From an uncultured Hyphomicrobiales bacterium (GTDB lineage: Bacteria; Pseudomonadota; Alphaproteobacteria; Rhizobiales; Beijerinckiaceae), in NCBI GenBank assembly GCA_903902915.1, contig CAIUWR010000095.1, positions 62,001-126,000 of the forward strand: a stretch of 64,000 bases of DNA. The letters run 5' to 3'. This document shows positions 57,279 through 64,000 of this stretch, piece by piece; position 1 is the first letter of the stretch; each line of letters begins with the position of its first letter. Both the position numbers and the translations under genes were made by a program. The notes beneath the pieces were generated by a model, which had not been told where the DNA came from, searched no databases, and worked only from the letters and a program-made list of their open reading frames with translations.

Positions 57279-59459
57279 ATGTCCGATCTTCTGCTTGAAC
57301 TCTTCTCCGAGGAAATTCCCGCCCGCATGCAGGCCCAGGCCGCAGCGGATCTCAAGAAGCTCGTCACCGAAGCCTTGGTGGAGCGCGGCTTGCTCTATGA
57401 GGGCGCCGCCAGTTTCGCCACGCCAAGGCGCCTGGCTTTGCATGTCGCAGGCCTGCCCGCCCGCCAGCCCGACACCCGCGAGGAGAAGCGCGGCCCGCGC
57501 GTGGGCGCGCCCGAGGCGGCCGTGCAGGGCTTTCTCAAGAGCGCCGGGCTCGCCTCCCTCGATCAGGCGAAGATCGAGGCCGATCCCAAGGGCAAGGGCG
57601 AGTTCTATGTGGCGGTGATCGAGCGTGCGGGCCTGCCGACCATTGACGTTCTGGCGCAGATCCTGCCCGCGCTGATCCGCGCCTTCCCCTGGCCCAAGAG
57701 CATGCGTTGGGGCCGCGCCTCGCAGCGCAGCGATTCGCTCCGCTGGGTGCGCCCGCTTCATTCCATCGTCGCCACCTTTGGCCCCGAGACCGAGGAGCCC
57801 CGCGTGGTTCCCTTCGAGGTGGACGGGATCGTGGCGGGCGATGTGACCTTTGGCCATCGCTTCATGGCGCCGGAGGAAATCCGCGTGCGCCGCTTCGATG
57901 ATTACGTCCCCGCGCTGGAAAAGGCGAAGGTCGTGCTCGACCCCGCCCGCCGCCGCGACATCATCCTGCACGACGCGAAGGATCTGGCCTTCGCGCAGGG
58001 GCTGGAGCTGGTCGAGGACGAGGCGCTGCTCGCGGAAGTCGCCGGGCTGGTGGAATGGCCCGTGGTGCTGATGGGCGCGTTCGACGAAGCCTTCCTCGAC
58101 ATTCCCGCCGAGGTGATCCGCGCCACCATCCGCGCCAATCAGAAATGCTTCGTGCTGCGCAAGCCCGGCGCCGACACGCTCGCCAACCGCTTCCTGCTGG
58201 TGTCGAACATCATGGCCAGCGATGGCGGTCAGGCGATTGCGGCGGGCAATGGGCGCGTGGTGCGCGCGCGTCTCTCGGACGCGCTCTATTTCTGGCGGAC
58301 CGACCGCAAGCCGCTGCCGGATGCGGCGCTTTATGTCGAAGCCGCCAAGCCGCTGGCGCTGGATCTGACCAAGACGCTGGATCAGCGCATGGGCAAGCTC
58401 GCTCATCTCGATGTGGTCTTCCACGAGAAGCTGGGCACGCAGGGCGCCCGCGTGGCGCGCATCCGCACGCTGGCCGCCGACCTCGCTCCGATGGTCGGCG
58501 CCGACGCCGCTCTGGCCCAGCGCGCCGCGTCGCTGGCCAAGGCCGATCTGATGACCGAGGTGGTCGGCGAGTTCCCCGAGACGCAGGGCCTCATGGGCCG
58601 CCGCTACGCCCAGTTGCAGGGCGAGGACGCCGCCGTCTGCACCGCCATCGAGGACCACTACAAGCCGCAAGGCCCCTCCGACCGCGTGCCGCATGATCCT
58701 GTGTCCGTCGCCGTGGCGCTGGCCGACAAGATCGACACGCTGGCGGGCTTCTGGGCCATCGACGAAAAGCCCACGGGCTCGAAGGATCCCTACGCCCTGC
58801 GCCGCGCCGCGCTGGGGGTGATCCGGCTGGTGCTGGAGAATGGGTTGCGGGTGAAGCTGCTCGACCTGTTCGCGGCTGGATTGCGCGCGCAGAAGACTGC
58901 CGTGGCGCAGCCGGGCGTCGTGGCCGCCGACCTCTTCGCTTTCTTCATCGACCGTCTGAAGGTCTATCTGCGCGACAAGGGCGCGCGGCATGATCTGATT
59001 GATGCGGCCATTGGCGCGGGCGAGGCGGATGATCTTCTGATGATCGTGCGGCGCGTGGAGGCCTTGAGCTCCTTCCTTGAGAGCGAGGAGGGCAAGACCC
59101 TGCTGGCGGGCTACAAGCGCGCCGTGAACATCATCCGCGCGGAAGAAAAGAAGGAAAAGGACGGCGGCGCCAGCTTCAACGAGAAGCACGCCCCCAATCT
59201 GCGCTCCGAGCGCGAGGAACATGTCCTCTCCGCCGCCATCGACCGCGCAGCCGCCGGCGCCCGCGACCATGTGGCCACCGAAGATTTCGCCGGCGCCATG
59301 CATGCGCTGGCCAAGCTGCGCGAGCCCGTGGACGCTTTCTTTGTGGCCGTGACGGTCAACGACCCGGACGCGCTGCGCCGCCTCAACCGCCTGCGCCTGC
59401 TCAACGAGCTGCGCGCGGCCATGCATGTGGTGGCGGATTTCGGGAAGGTTGGGGGGTGA
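57279..59459 (+). CDS. glyS: Glycyl-tRNA synthetase beta subunit
   Basis: The tRNA-binding beta chain, 726 residues, partner of GlyQ. It begins [20 protein letters not shown], the family N terminus, which fixes the start at 57279, although the frame is open 139 codons upstream through the AT-rich gap. Landmarks are the [16 protein letters not shown] segment near residue 70, [20 protein letters not shown] near 143-162, the HD-like domain ([20 protein letters not shown] near residue 420-440, then [20 protein letters not shown]), and a C-terminal anticodon-binding-like domain. glyQ lies 27 kb away on the opposite strand. It converges with xseB over a REP-like inverted repeat. Confidence 0.96.
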   Translation: MSDLLLELFSEEIPARMQAQAAADLKKLVTEALVERGLLYEGAASFATPRRLALHVAGLPARQPDTREEKRGPRVGAPEAAVQGFLKSAGLASLDQAKIEADPKGKGEFYVAVIERAGLPTIDVLAQILPALIRAFPWPKSMRWGRASQRSDSLRWVRPLHSIVATFGPETEEPRVVPFEVDGIVAGDVTFGHRFMAPEEIRVRRFDDYVPALEKAKVVLDPARRRDIILHDAKDLAFAQGLELVEDEALLAEVAGLVEWPVVLMGAFDEAFLDIPAEVIRATIRANQKCFVLRKPGADTLANRFLLVSNIMASDGGQAIAAGNGRVVRARLSDALYFWRTDRKPLPDAALYVEAAKPLALDLTKTLDQRMGKLAHLDVVFHEKLGTQGARVARIRTLAADLAPMVGADAALAQRAASLAKADLMTEVVGEFPETQGLMGRRYAQLQGEDAAVCTAIEDHYKPQGPSDRVPHDPVSVAVALADKIDTLAGFWAIDEKPTGSKDPYALRRAALGVIRLVLENGLRVKLLDLFAAGLRAQKTAVAQPGVVAADLFAFFIDRLKVYLRDKGARHDLIDAAIGAGEADDLLMIVRRVEALSSFLESEEGKTLLAGYKRAVNIIRAEEKKEKDGGASFNEKHAPNLRSEREEHVLSAAIDRAAAGARDHVATEDFAGAMHALAKLREPVDAFFVAVTVNDPDALRRLNRLRLLNELRAAMHVVADFGKVGG

Positions 59460-59489
59460 AGTGATCGGCGCTCCCGATCAGCATTCCCC

Positions 59490-59623
59490 GACCCCCACCC
59501 CGCCCGCTGGCGCGGTCGACCCTCCCCACAGGGGGGAGGGTATGCAGCTAACGATCTGAATTTTCGAGGCGAAACGCCTGCCGTTTCCCTCCCCCTTGTG
59601 GGGAGGGGTGCGGGGTGGGGGTC
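59490..59623. repeat. REPIN-like inverted repeat between glyS and xseB
   Basis: GACCCCCACCCCG (59490-59502) and CGGGGTGGGGGTC (59611-59623) are perfect 13-base inverted copies. Each arm is followed inward by its own hairpin with CCCTCCCC and GGGGAGGG (59519-59540 on the left, 59587-59608 on the right). The 45-base middle is unremarkable. Two inverted hairpin units make a REPIN/BIME-like element of about 134 bases. The hairpin at 23398-23421 looks like a solo relative. Confidence 0.7.
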
Positions 59624-59673
59624 CACGCATGTTGATTGTGAGCGCCTCACCAACCTACGATTCTCGACAGCGC

Positions 59674-59922
59674 CTATTCCGAATCCAGCGGCTCCACGCC
59701 CTTCGCCGCGCCATCGGCCCCCAGCGTGATCTTCTCGATCCGTGATTCGGCGCTCTTCAACTGCGCTTCGCAATGTTTCTTGATGGCTTCCCCGCGCTCG
59801 TAGAGTCGAATCGACTCCTCCAGCGGCGCCTGGCCCTTTTCGAGGGTGGCGACGATGCGCTCCAGTTCGGCGAGCGCGTCTTCGAAGCTCATGCGGGCGA
59901 TGTCTGTGGCTGTGTCAGTCAT
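59674..59922 (-). CDS. xseB: Exodeoxyribonuclease VII small subunit
   Basis: An 82-residue subunit that binds the XseA catalytic chain to form exonuclease VII, a single-strand-specific nuclease with roles in repair. The XseB pattern is clear: [20 protein letters not shown] near residues 11-30, [20 protein letters not shown] near 33-52, then a short helix. XseA is not in the window. In some alphaproteobacteria xseB lies next to dxs, but here it neighbours nadQ and glyS. It converges with glyS and begins 49 bases downstream of the nadQ stop. Confidence 0.95.
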   Translation of the reverse strand: MTDTATDIARMSFEDALAELERIVATLEKGQAPLEESIRLYERGEAIKKHCEAQLKSAESRIEKITLGADGAAKGVEPLDSE

Positions 59923-59971
59923 GTTGATCCTCGACTCACCCGCTTATACCACGGCTGGCGAAGCTCACCAT

Positions 59972-60943
59972 TCACCCGCGCAGGCCCACCCGCAGGCCAG
60001 GCGCGGGGCGCTCCTGCAGCACATCGCGGCGGAAGCGGAAGAGGGCGGCGGGGCGCCCGCCGGTGGCGTGCGACATGTCGCCCGTGGGCTCGGCCACGGC
60101 GGAGGACTCCACCAGACGGCGGAAATTCTGCTTGTGCAGATGGCGCCCGGATATGGCCTCCGCCATGCGTTGCAGGGCGGTGAGGGTGAAGGTCTCGGGC
60201 ATCAGCTCGAAAATCACCGGGCGATATTTGATCTTGGCGCGCAGACGGCCCATGGCGGTGGCGAGGATGCGCCGGTGGTCGTTGTGCATGGGCTCGCCCA
60301 GCGGGCCGACCTCGCCGATGAGCGGGCTGGCGCGTCCATCGCGCCGCGCTTCCTCCACAAGGCCCGCTTCGTAGAGAAGCTGGAACCGGTCGAGGGCGTT
60401 TTCATCGTCAAAGCGCCCGTCCTCGCCAAACAGCATGCGCACCCGCTCGGTGCGCGACAGTCCATAGGCGTTGAGCCGGTCGGGATCGCGCGCCGCCCAT
60501 TTGCGCAAGGCTGGCAGGATGCGCGCCTCGATCATGGCCGGTTTGCCTGCGCGCCAGTCCTCCCAGGGGAAGAAGGCGTACCAGGGCCGGAACGCGGCTC
60601 CCGTGGCGAGCGTCGCCGCTGCGCTGCGGGTGAGCGCGAGATAGCCGACCGAGACCACATGGGGCGTCTGGTCGCCCGCCTGCGCATGCCGGCCCCGGTC
60701 GCCAAAGGTGTAAAGCTGCTCCACATAGCCAAGCGGCGCGCCGGTCTGTTGCGAGACCCAGGCGCGCAAGCCGATTTCGAAGGTGCGATGGGCCAGCGGA
60801 TCGAAGGGGCCGGAGGGGAGCGCCGGCTGCGCGCCTGCGGGGCCCGGCGCCACCAGGATCATGGGCGCGTCATCGGGCGCCGCCACGATGGCGGCGGTCA
60901 GGCCGACTTCCACGGCGAGGGTGGGATGCAGGGTCAGGTTCAT
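59972..60943 (-). CDS. nadQ: NadQ-like NAD-responsive repressor (degenerate Nudix plus winged helix)
   Basis: A 323-residue protein resembling the NrtR/NadQ group of Nudix-related regulators. The Nudix-like domain is at about residues 8-150: AVEVGLTAAIVAA, GPFDPLAHRTFEIGLRAWVS, GAPLGYVEQLYTFGDRGRH, FPWEDWRAG. The REUxEExGU catalytic motif is degenerate (FEIGLRAWVSQQTG), so it should sense NAD-related ligands rather than hydrolyse them. A winged-helix DNA-binding part follows (PETFTLTALQRMAEAISG, then QNFRRLVESSAVAE, near 230-275). The ATG ending at 60943 is favoured over one 22 codons earlier. The nadA palindromes at 11.6 kb fit it as a repressor; direct proof is lacking. Confidence 0.8.
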   Translation of the reverse strand: MNLTLHPTLAVEVGLTAAIVAAPDDAPMILVAPGPAGAQPALPSGPFDPLAHRTFEIGLRAWVSQQTGAPLGYVEQLYTFGDRGRHAQAGDQTPHVVSVGYLALTRSAAATLATGAAFRPWYAFFPWEDWRAGKPAMIEARILPALRKWAARDPDRLNAYGLSRTERVRMLFGEDGRFDDENALDRFQLLYEAGLVEEARRDGRASPLIGEVGPLGEPMHNDHRRILATAMGRLRAKIKYRPVIFELMPETFTLTALQRMAEAISGRHLHKQNFRRLVESSAVAEPTGDMSHATGGRPAALFRFRRDVLQERPAPGLRVGLRG

Positions 60944-61047
60944 GCGGGCCGGGATTCGATCACGCCTGAGCATAGCACAGAACATCGCGACGTCAGGATG
61001 ACGCCGCAACCCGCGGCGCCATCGCTCGCATGGGCCGCAGGCCCGCC

Positions 61048-61437
61048 TTAACCCATCAGAAACCCAGCCAGACAGGCGACTCCAGCGCCCGTCAGAAAAG
61101 ACCCCGCGACGATCAGGGCCAGACGGTCGCGGCGATCCAGGGCCTGCGGCTTGAGGGCGGGGGCGTCGCGCAGGGGCGCCGCGCTCCTGCCGAGCGCCGT
61201 GATTTTACTTTCGTCTGTCGCCTCGGGTCGCGACGCATTCAGCAAGGCCGAAGGCACAGGCTCGGACAGAATGCGTCCAAAGGCCGCCCGCAGAACCTGA
61301 TTTTGCCGCCGCCAGACCCTGACCCGCTCGGCGTCGGTCGGGTTTTTGGCCAGCCAGGCCTCGATGATCGCCTGACGCTCGGGGAAGGTCTCCCCGTCCA
61401 CATAGGCGTTCAGTTCCGTGTCGCTGATGGGGGACAT
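61048..61437 (-). CDS. Membrane-bound anti-sigma factor
   Basis: A 129-residue protein. The N-terminal part (DTELNAYVDGETFPERQAII, then EAWLAKNPTDAERVRVWRRQ near residues 28-47) is the helical anti-sigma domain fold. One transmembrane helix near the C terminus follows (LALIVAGSFLTGAGVACLAGF). The zinc-binding H-x3-C-x2-C motif of ZAS-type anti-sigma factors is absent; the first Cys lies in the membrane segment. It begins seven bases after the sigma-factor stop, with AGGACG as ribosome-binding site; a TTG start overlapping the sigma gene is less likely. Pairing with an ECF sigma gene supports the call. Confidence 0.8.
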   Translation of the reverse strand: MSPISDTELNAYVDGETFPERQAIIEAWLAKNPTDAERVRVWRRQNQVLRAAFGRILSEPVPSALLNASRPEATDESKITALGRSAAPLRDAPALKPQALDRRDRLALIVAGSFLTGAGVACLAGFLMG

Positions 61438-61444
61438 GGGCGTC

Positions 61445-61978
61445 CTATTTGACAAGCCGCAGATAAGGCGGATGGGCGAGCTTCGATCTGGTCGGGCCGC
61501 AGATGGCGGCCTCCAGCGGGCCGTTCAGGAGCTGGCGCGCCCGCGCCAGCCGGTTGGCCACCGCCAAACGGGACACGCCGAGGATGTGGGCGGCATGCGC
61601 ATAGGAAAAGCCCTCCACGACGACCAGCAGCAGCGCCTCCCGGCAATCGAGGGGCGCGTCCGCCAGAGCTTCCCGGACGCCGCCGGGATGGGTCGCGACG
61701 CTGATGTTCCGGAACGAAGCGGCGCGCAGGCGCGCGCGGTTGAGGCTTGTGAGGCTGGCGAAAAGCCAGAGGCGGGGGTTGATCTGGGGCGCGGGGTCCG
61801 CGCGCCGGGCGCGCTGGATCACCTGCCGAACCAGATCGTCGGCGCTTGCGACGGGGTCGGGACAACCGTGGCCGATCAGGCCCCGGGCGTAACGGCGCAG
61901 GGCGGGGATGCAGCCCTCGACTTCTCCCACTGGATGCCGGTTTTCCCTCACGTTCACACCCACCTTCAATAGCGACAA
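61445..61978 (-). CDS. ECF RNA polymerase sigma factor
   Basis: An ECF (group 4) sigma factor of up to 177 residues. Region 2 covers about residues 23-85 (IPALRRYARGLIGHG, DDLVRQVIQRA, INPRLWLFASLTSLNRARLRA). Region 4 covers about 105-150 (DCREALLLVVVEGFSYAHAAH then ILGVSRLAVANRLARARQLL), the -35 recognition helix. No ATG opens the frame; it begins with TTG at 61978, with GTG codons at the sixth, eighth and tenth positions as alternatives. It is followed by the anti-sigma gene after seven bases. The signal, and the genes controlled, are unknown. Confidence 0.83.
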   Translation of the reverse strand: MSLLKVGVNVRENRHPVGEVEGCIPALRRYARGLIGHGCPDPVASADDLVRQVIQRARRADPAPQINPRLWLFASLTSLNRARLRAASFRNISVATHPGGVREALADAPLDCREALLLVVVEGFSYAHAAHILGVSRLAVANRLARARQLLNGPLEAAICGPTRSKLAHPPYLRLVK

Positions 61979-62136
61979 TGGAATCTAGGGCGGGTTCGCC
62001 GTGTCGCCTACCGGCCCGTTCGGCGTATTTGGATCCTCATTTGCGTCATCCCCGGACTTGCCTAACGGCCGCGCAAAGCTTAAACGCCGGTCTGCGGCCC
62101 GATGGCTGACCCCTCCTTCTGCGAAGCGGATCGAAC

Positions 62137-62982
62137 ATGGCGCAAGACGGACCCCAGACTTCAACGACGAGCAGCAACATCCTGGTTGGCAAGCGCGGGC
62201 TTGTGATGGGCGTGGCGAATAACCGCTCGATCGCCTGGGGCATAGCCAAGGCGGCCCATGCCGCTGGCGCGCAGCTGGCCTTCACCTATCAGGGCGACGC
62301 CCTCGAAAAGCGGGTGCGTCCGCTCGCAGCCGAACTTGACGCCGCCGTCGTCGGCCATTGCGACGTGACGGACCCGGCGTCCATCGACGCGGTCTTCGCC
62401 GAAGTGGAGCGGATCTGGGGCAAGCTCGACTTTGTGGTCCATTGCATCGCCTTTTCCGACAAGGACGAGCTCACGGGCCGGTATGTCGAGACGACCGAGG
62501 CCAATTTCAGCAAGTCGATGCTGATCTCCTGCTATTCCTTCACCGCCGTCGCCCAGCGCGCCGAAAAGCTGATGACCGAGGGCGGTTCGCTGCTGACCCT
62601 CAGCTATTACGGCGCCGAGAAGTGGATGCCCCACTATAACGTCATGGGCGTGGCCAAGGCGGCGCTCGAGGCCAGCGTGCGCTACCTCGCCGCCGACCTT
62701 GGCGAGAAGAACATCCGCGTCAACGCCATCTCCGCTGGCCCCATCAAGACCCTGGCGGCCTCCGGCATCGGCGACTTCCGCTATATCCTGAAGTGGAACG
62801 AATATAACGCCCCGCTTCGCCGCACGGTGACCATCGAGGAGGTCGGCGAGACGGCGGCCTTCCTGCTCTCGCCCATGGGCCGGGGCATCACCGGCGAAAT
62901 CCTGCATGTGGACGCGGGCTACCATGTGGTCGGCATGAAGAACCCATCGGCTCCCGATATCTCGGTGGCGGCCAAGGATTGA
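62137..62982 (+). CDS. fabI: Enoyl-[acyl-carrier-protein] reductase, FabI type
   Basis: It carries out the last reduction of fatty acid elongation, using NADH. It is a 281-residue divergent SDR. The nucleotide-binding GLVMGVANNRSIAWGIAKA near residues 21-39 is the FabI form of the glycine loop. The catalytic pair is Y157 (SYYGAEK) and Y167 in HYNVMGVAK, with K174. The protein length and RVNAISAGPIKTLAASGI support FabI over FabL or FabV, implying potential sensitivity to triclosan-type inhibitors. It is divergent from the sigma gene and followed after 29 bases by the histidine phosphatase gene on the same strand, an arrangement seen in other Hyphomicrobiales. Confidence 0.96.
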   Translation: MAQDGPQTSTTSSNILVGKRGLVMGVANNRSIAWGIAKAAHAAGAQLAFTYQGDALEKRVRPLAAELDAAVVGHCDVTDPASIDAVFAEVERIWGKLDFVVHCIAFSDKDELTGRYVETTEANFSKSMLISCYSFTAVAQRAEKLMTEGGSLLTLSYYGAEKWMPHYNVMGVAKAALEASVRYLAADLGEKNIRVNAISAGPIKTLAASGIGDFRYILKWNEYNAPLRRTVTIEEVGETAAFLLSPMGRGITGEILHVDAGYHVVGMKNPSAPDISVAAKD

Positions 62983-63011
62983 CGATCTCTGGATCAGCGC
63001 GGTTGTTGGCA

Positions 63012-63608
63012 ATGGACTCCCTCTCGCATCGCCTGATCTTCATCCGCCACGGCGAGACTGACTGGAACGTCGAAGGGCGCCTTCAGGGGCAGCGGGACAT
63101 TCCGCTCAATGGCCGTGGTCGCGATCAGGCCGCCAGCGCAGGCCGGGAGGCGCGCAAATATATCGCCCGCGAGGGACTGACCGATCTGCGTTATGTCGCC
63201 TCGCCGCTGTCGCGCACCCGCGACACGATGGAGCTGGCGCGCGGCGCCATGGGGCTCGATCCCAAGGATTACGCCCTCGACCCTCGGCTCATGGAACTGT
63301 CATTCGGTCGCTGGGAGGGGCTGATCTGGCCGGAGGTGAAGCTCCTGGACCCTGACGCCGCCAAGGCCCGCGAGGGCGACAAATGGCTGTTCCAGCCGCC
63401 TGGCGGCGAGAGCTACGCCATGCTTGCGGACCGTTTGCGCCCTTGGCTCGCCACAGTGACGGGCGATACGGTCGTCGTCTCCCATGGTGGAGTCGCGCGG
63501 GTTCTCATGGCGATGATCGGCGGAATTCCTGTTTCAGAAGCCCCCTTGATGGATATCCATCAGGGGCGGGCGTTGATTTTTCAGAACGGCGGCCGTCGCT
63601 GGCTGTAA
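63012..63608 (+). CDS. Histidine phosphatase family protein (phosphoglycerate mutase-like)
   Basis: A 198-residue phosphatase of the branch that forms a phospho-histidine intermediate. LIFIRHGETDWNVEGRLQG near residues 8-26 carries the catalytic RHG, ASPLSRTRDTMELA the second Arg, ELSFGRWEGLIWPE the acid, and VVVSHGGVARVLMAMIGG the second His. Relatives include GpmB, cobalamin and sugar phosphatases; substrate unassigned. A TTG 11 codons earlier overlaps fabI's stop, but the ATG at 63012 fits the family start. The ribosome-binding site is weak. It follows fabI directly, possibly on one transcript. Confidence 0.9.
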   Translation: MDSLSHRLIFIRHGETDWNVEGRLQGQRDIPLNGRGRDQAASAGREARKYIAREGLTDLRYVASPLSRTRDTMELARGAMGLDPKDYALDPRLMELSFGRWEGLIWPEVKLLDPDAAKAREGDKWLFQPPGGESYAMLADRLRPWLATVTGDTVVVSHGGVARVLMAMIGGIPVSEAPLMDIHQGRALIFQNGGRRWL

Positions 63609-63813
63609 CGAATGTTTACCTTGCGTTCATCATACTTTAACGGCGCAAGAGCGATAAGCGGTCAACGATGGGGTACATGCGGATACCGCGAACTGGCGCC
63701 CAAGGCGCGCATCGGAGTCCGCGTTCAGTGCGTTGGAAGTGCGCAGGTGGAAGACTCAGGGCCATGAGACGGGGCCAGGAGATTCAGGCCTTCTGAGGGT
63801 AACGGAAATCGCA

Positions 63814-64000
63814 ATGGACATGCCGATCCACACAGAGGCCGAGGACATCAGCCCGGTCGCCGCAGCGCCTGAAGCCGCCCGCGCGATCCTTCGCGGCCGC
63901 GTCGATCCCTTCCTGATTCGCGACGAATTGCTGTGCGAGATTTTCGGCGCCACCGCCAGCCATATGCCCGACCAGCCCTGCATGTATGCAGGGGACCAGA
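63814..64000 (+). CDS. Adenylate-forming enzyme, possibly Pls/PosA NRPS, cut by the window edge
   Basis: Only the first 62 codons are inside the window. They read MDMPIHTEAEDIS, then an Ala-rich stretch, then AILRGRVDPFLIRDELLCEI and FGATASHMPDQPCMYAGDQ. The last part matches the opening of adenylation domains (ATA-x2-PD-x-PA-x2-GDQ), and the RG-x2-DP-x-LIRDEL lead resembles Pls/PosA-type nonribosomal peptide synthetases (polylysine-like). GAGGGTAACGGAAAT precedes the first ATG; a second ATG two codons later is possible. Product and length cannot be judged. Confidence 0.5.
   Translation, partial: MDMPIHTEAEDISPVAAAPEAARAILRGRVDPFLIRDELLCEIFGATASHMPDQPCMYAGDQ

Overview
The window is GC-rich, densely packed bacterial chromosome. 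It is almost certainly from an alphaproteobacterium of the Hyphomicrobiales (Rhizobiales). The evidence is the gene content: a form II cox (BMS) molybdenum hydroxylase cluster with coxG/D/E and XdhC accessory genes, a liv operon carrying a small DUF6867-type membrane protein, a NadQ-type NAD regulator with matching operators at nadA, pyruvate phosphate dikinase, and a suhB/mmgR-like small RNA. Family level is uncertain. No tRNA, rRNA, CRISPR array, intact prophage or insertion sequence was seen.

Layout. 0-4 kb: wrbA, a parDE toxin-antitoxin pair with a palindromic operator, a short PhnA-domain protein, a bicupin and tsaC. 4-13 kb: a DmdC-like acyl-CoA dehydrogenase, an SDR that lacks its catalytic Ser and Tyr, an SRAP protein, ispE, a TPR lipoprotein-like secreted protein, nadA with two operators, and a SleB-type hydrolase. 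13-27 kb: ppdK, hdeD-like, the dxs-tlyA-RNA methyltransferase run, an FAD oxidase/P450 pair, purB, a class II aldolase, two small secreted paralogues and rpe. 27-37 kb: an MFS transporter, a CDGSH protein, glyQ, the small RNA, an orphan AbrB antitoxin, trmN6-DUF2007, a polyprenyl synthase, kup, a hydrolase, a Bug-type binding protein and a P1 peptidase. 37-47.4 kb: the cox-like molybdoenzyme cluster, reading leftward, interrupted by a terminator and a three-hairpin element. 47.6-53.3 kb: livHMGF, DUF6867 and livK. 53-64 kb: a MetE-like enzyme, ccdA, an AT-rich islet (82-residue unknown plus short dCTP deaminase plus an autotransporter remnant), glyS, xseB, nadQ, an ECF sigma/anti-sigma pair, fabI, a histidine phosphatase, and the start of an adenylate-forming/NRPS-like gene cut by the window edge.

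How genes work together. ispE, dxs and the polyprenyl synthase contribute to isoprenoid and quinone side-chain synthesis. nadA and the NadQ-like regulator, 49 kb apart, look like one NAD-responsive circuit. coxS/L/M form the catalytic hydroxylase, coxG/D/E and the XdhC proteins mature it, and the MocA-like and molybdopterin-binding proteins supply the cofactor. The CoxL active-site loop is AYRGAGR (form II), so carbon monoxide should not be assumed as the substrate. glyQ and glyS encode the two glycyl-tRNA synthetase subunits but lie about 27 kb apart on opposite strands.

The observations most worth following are the NadQ/operator circuit, the mmgR-like RNA, the SDR with paired Ser-to-Ala and Tyr-to-Phe changes, the dCTP deaminase islet and the three-hairpin palindromic element.
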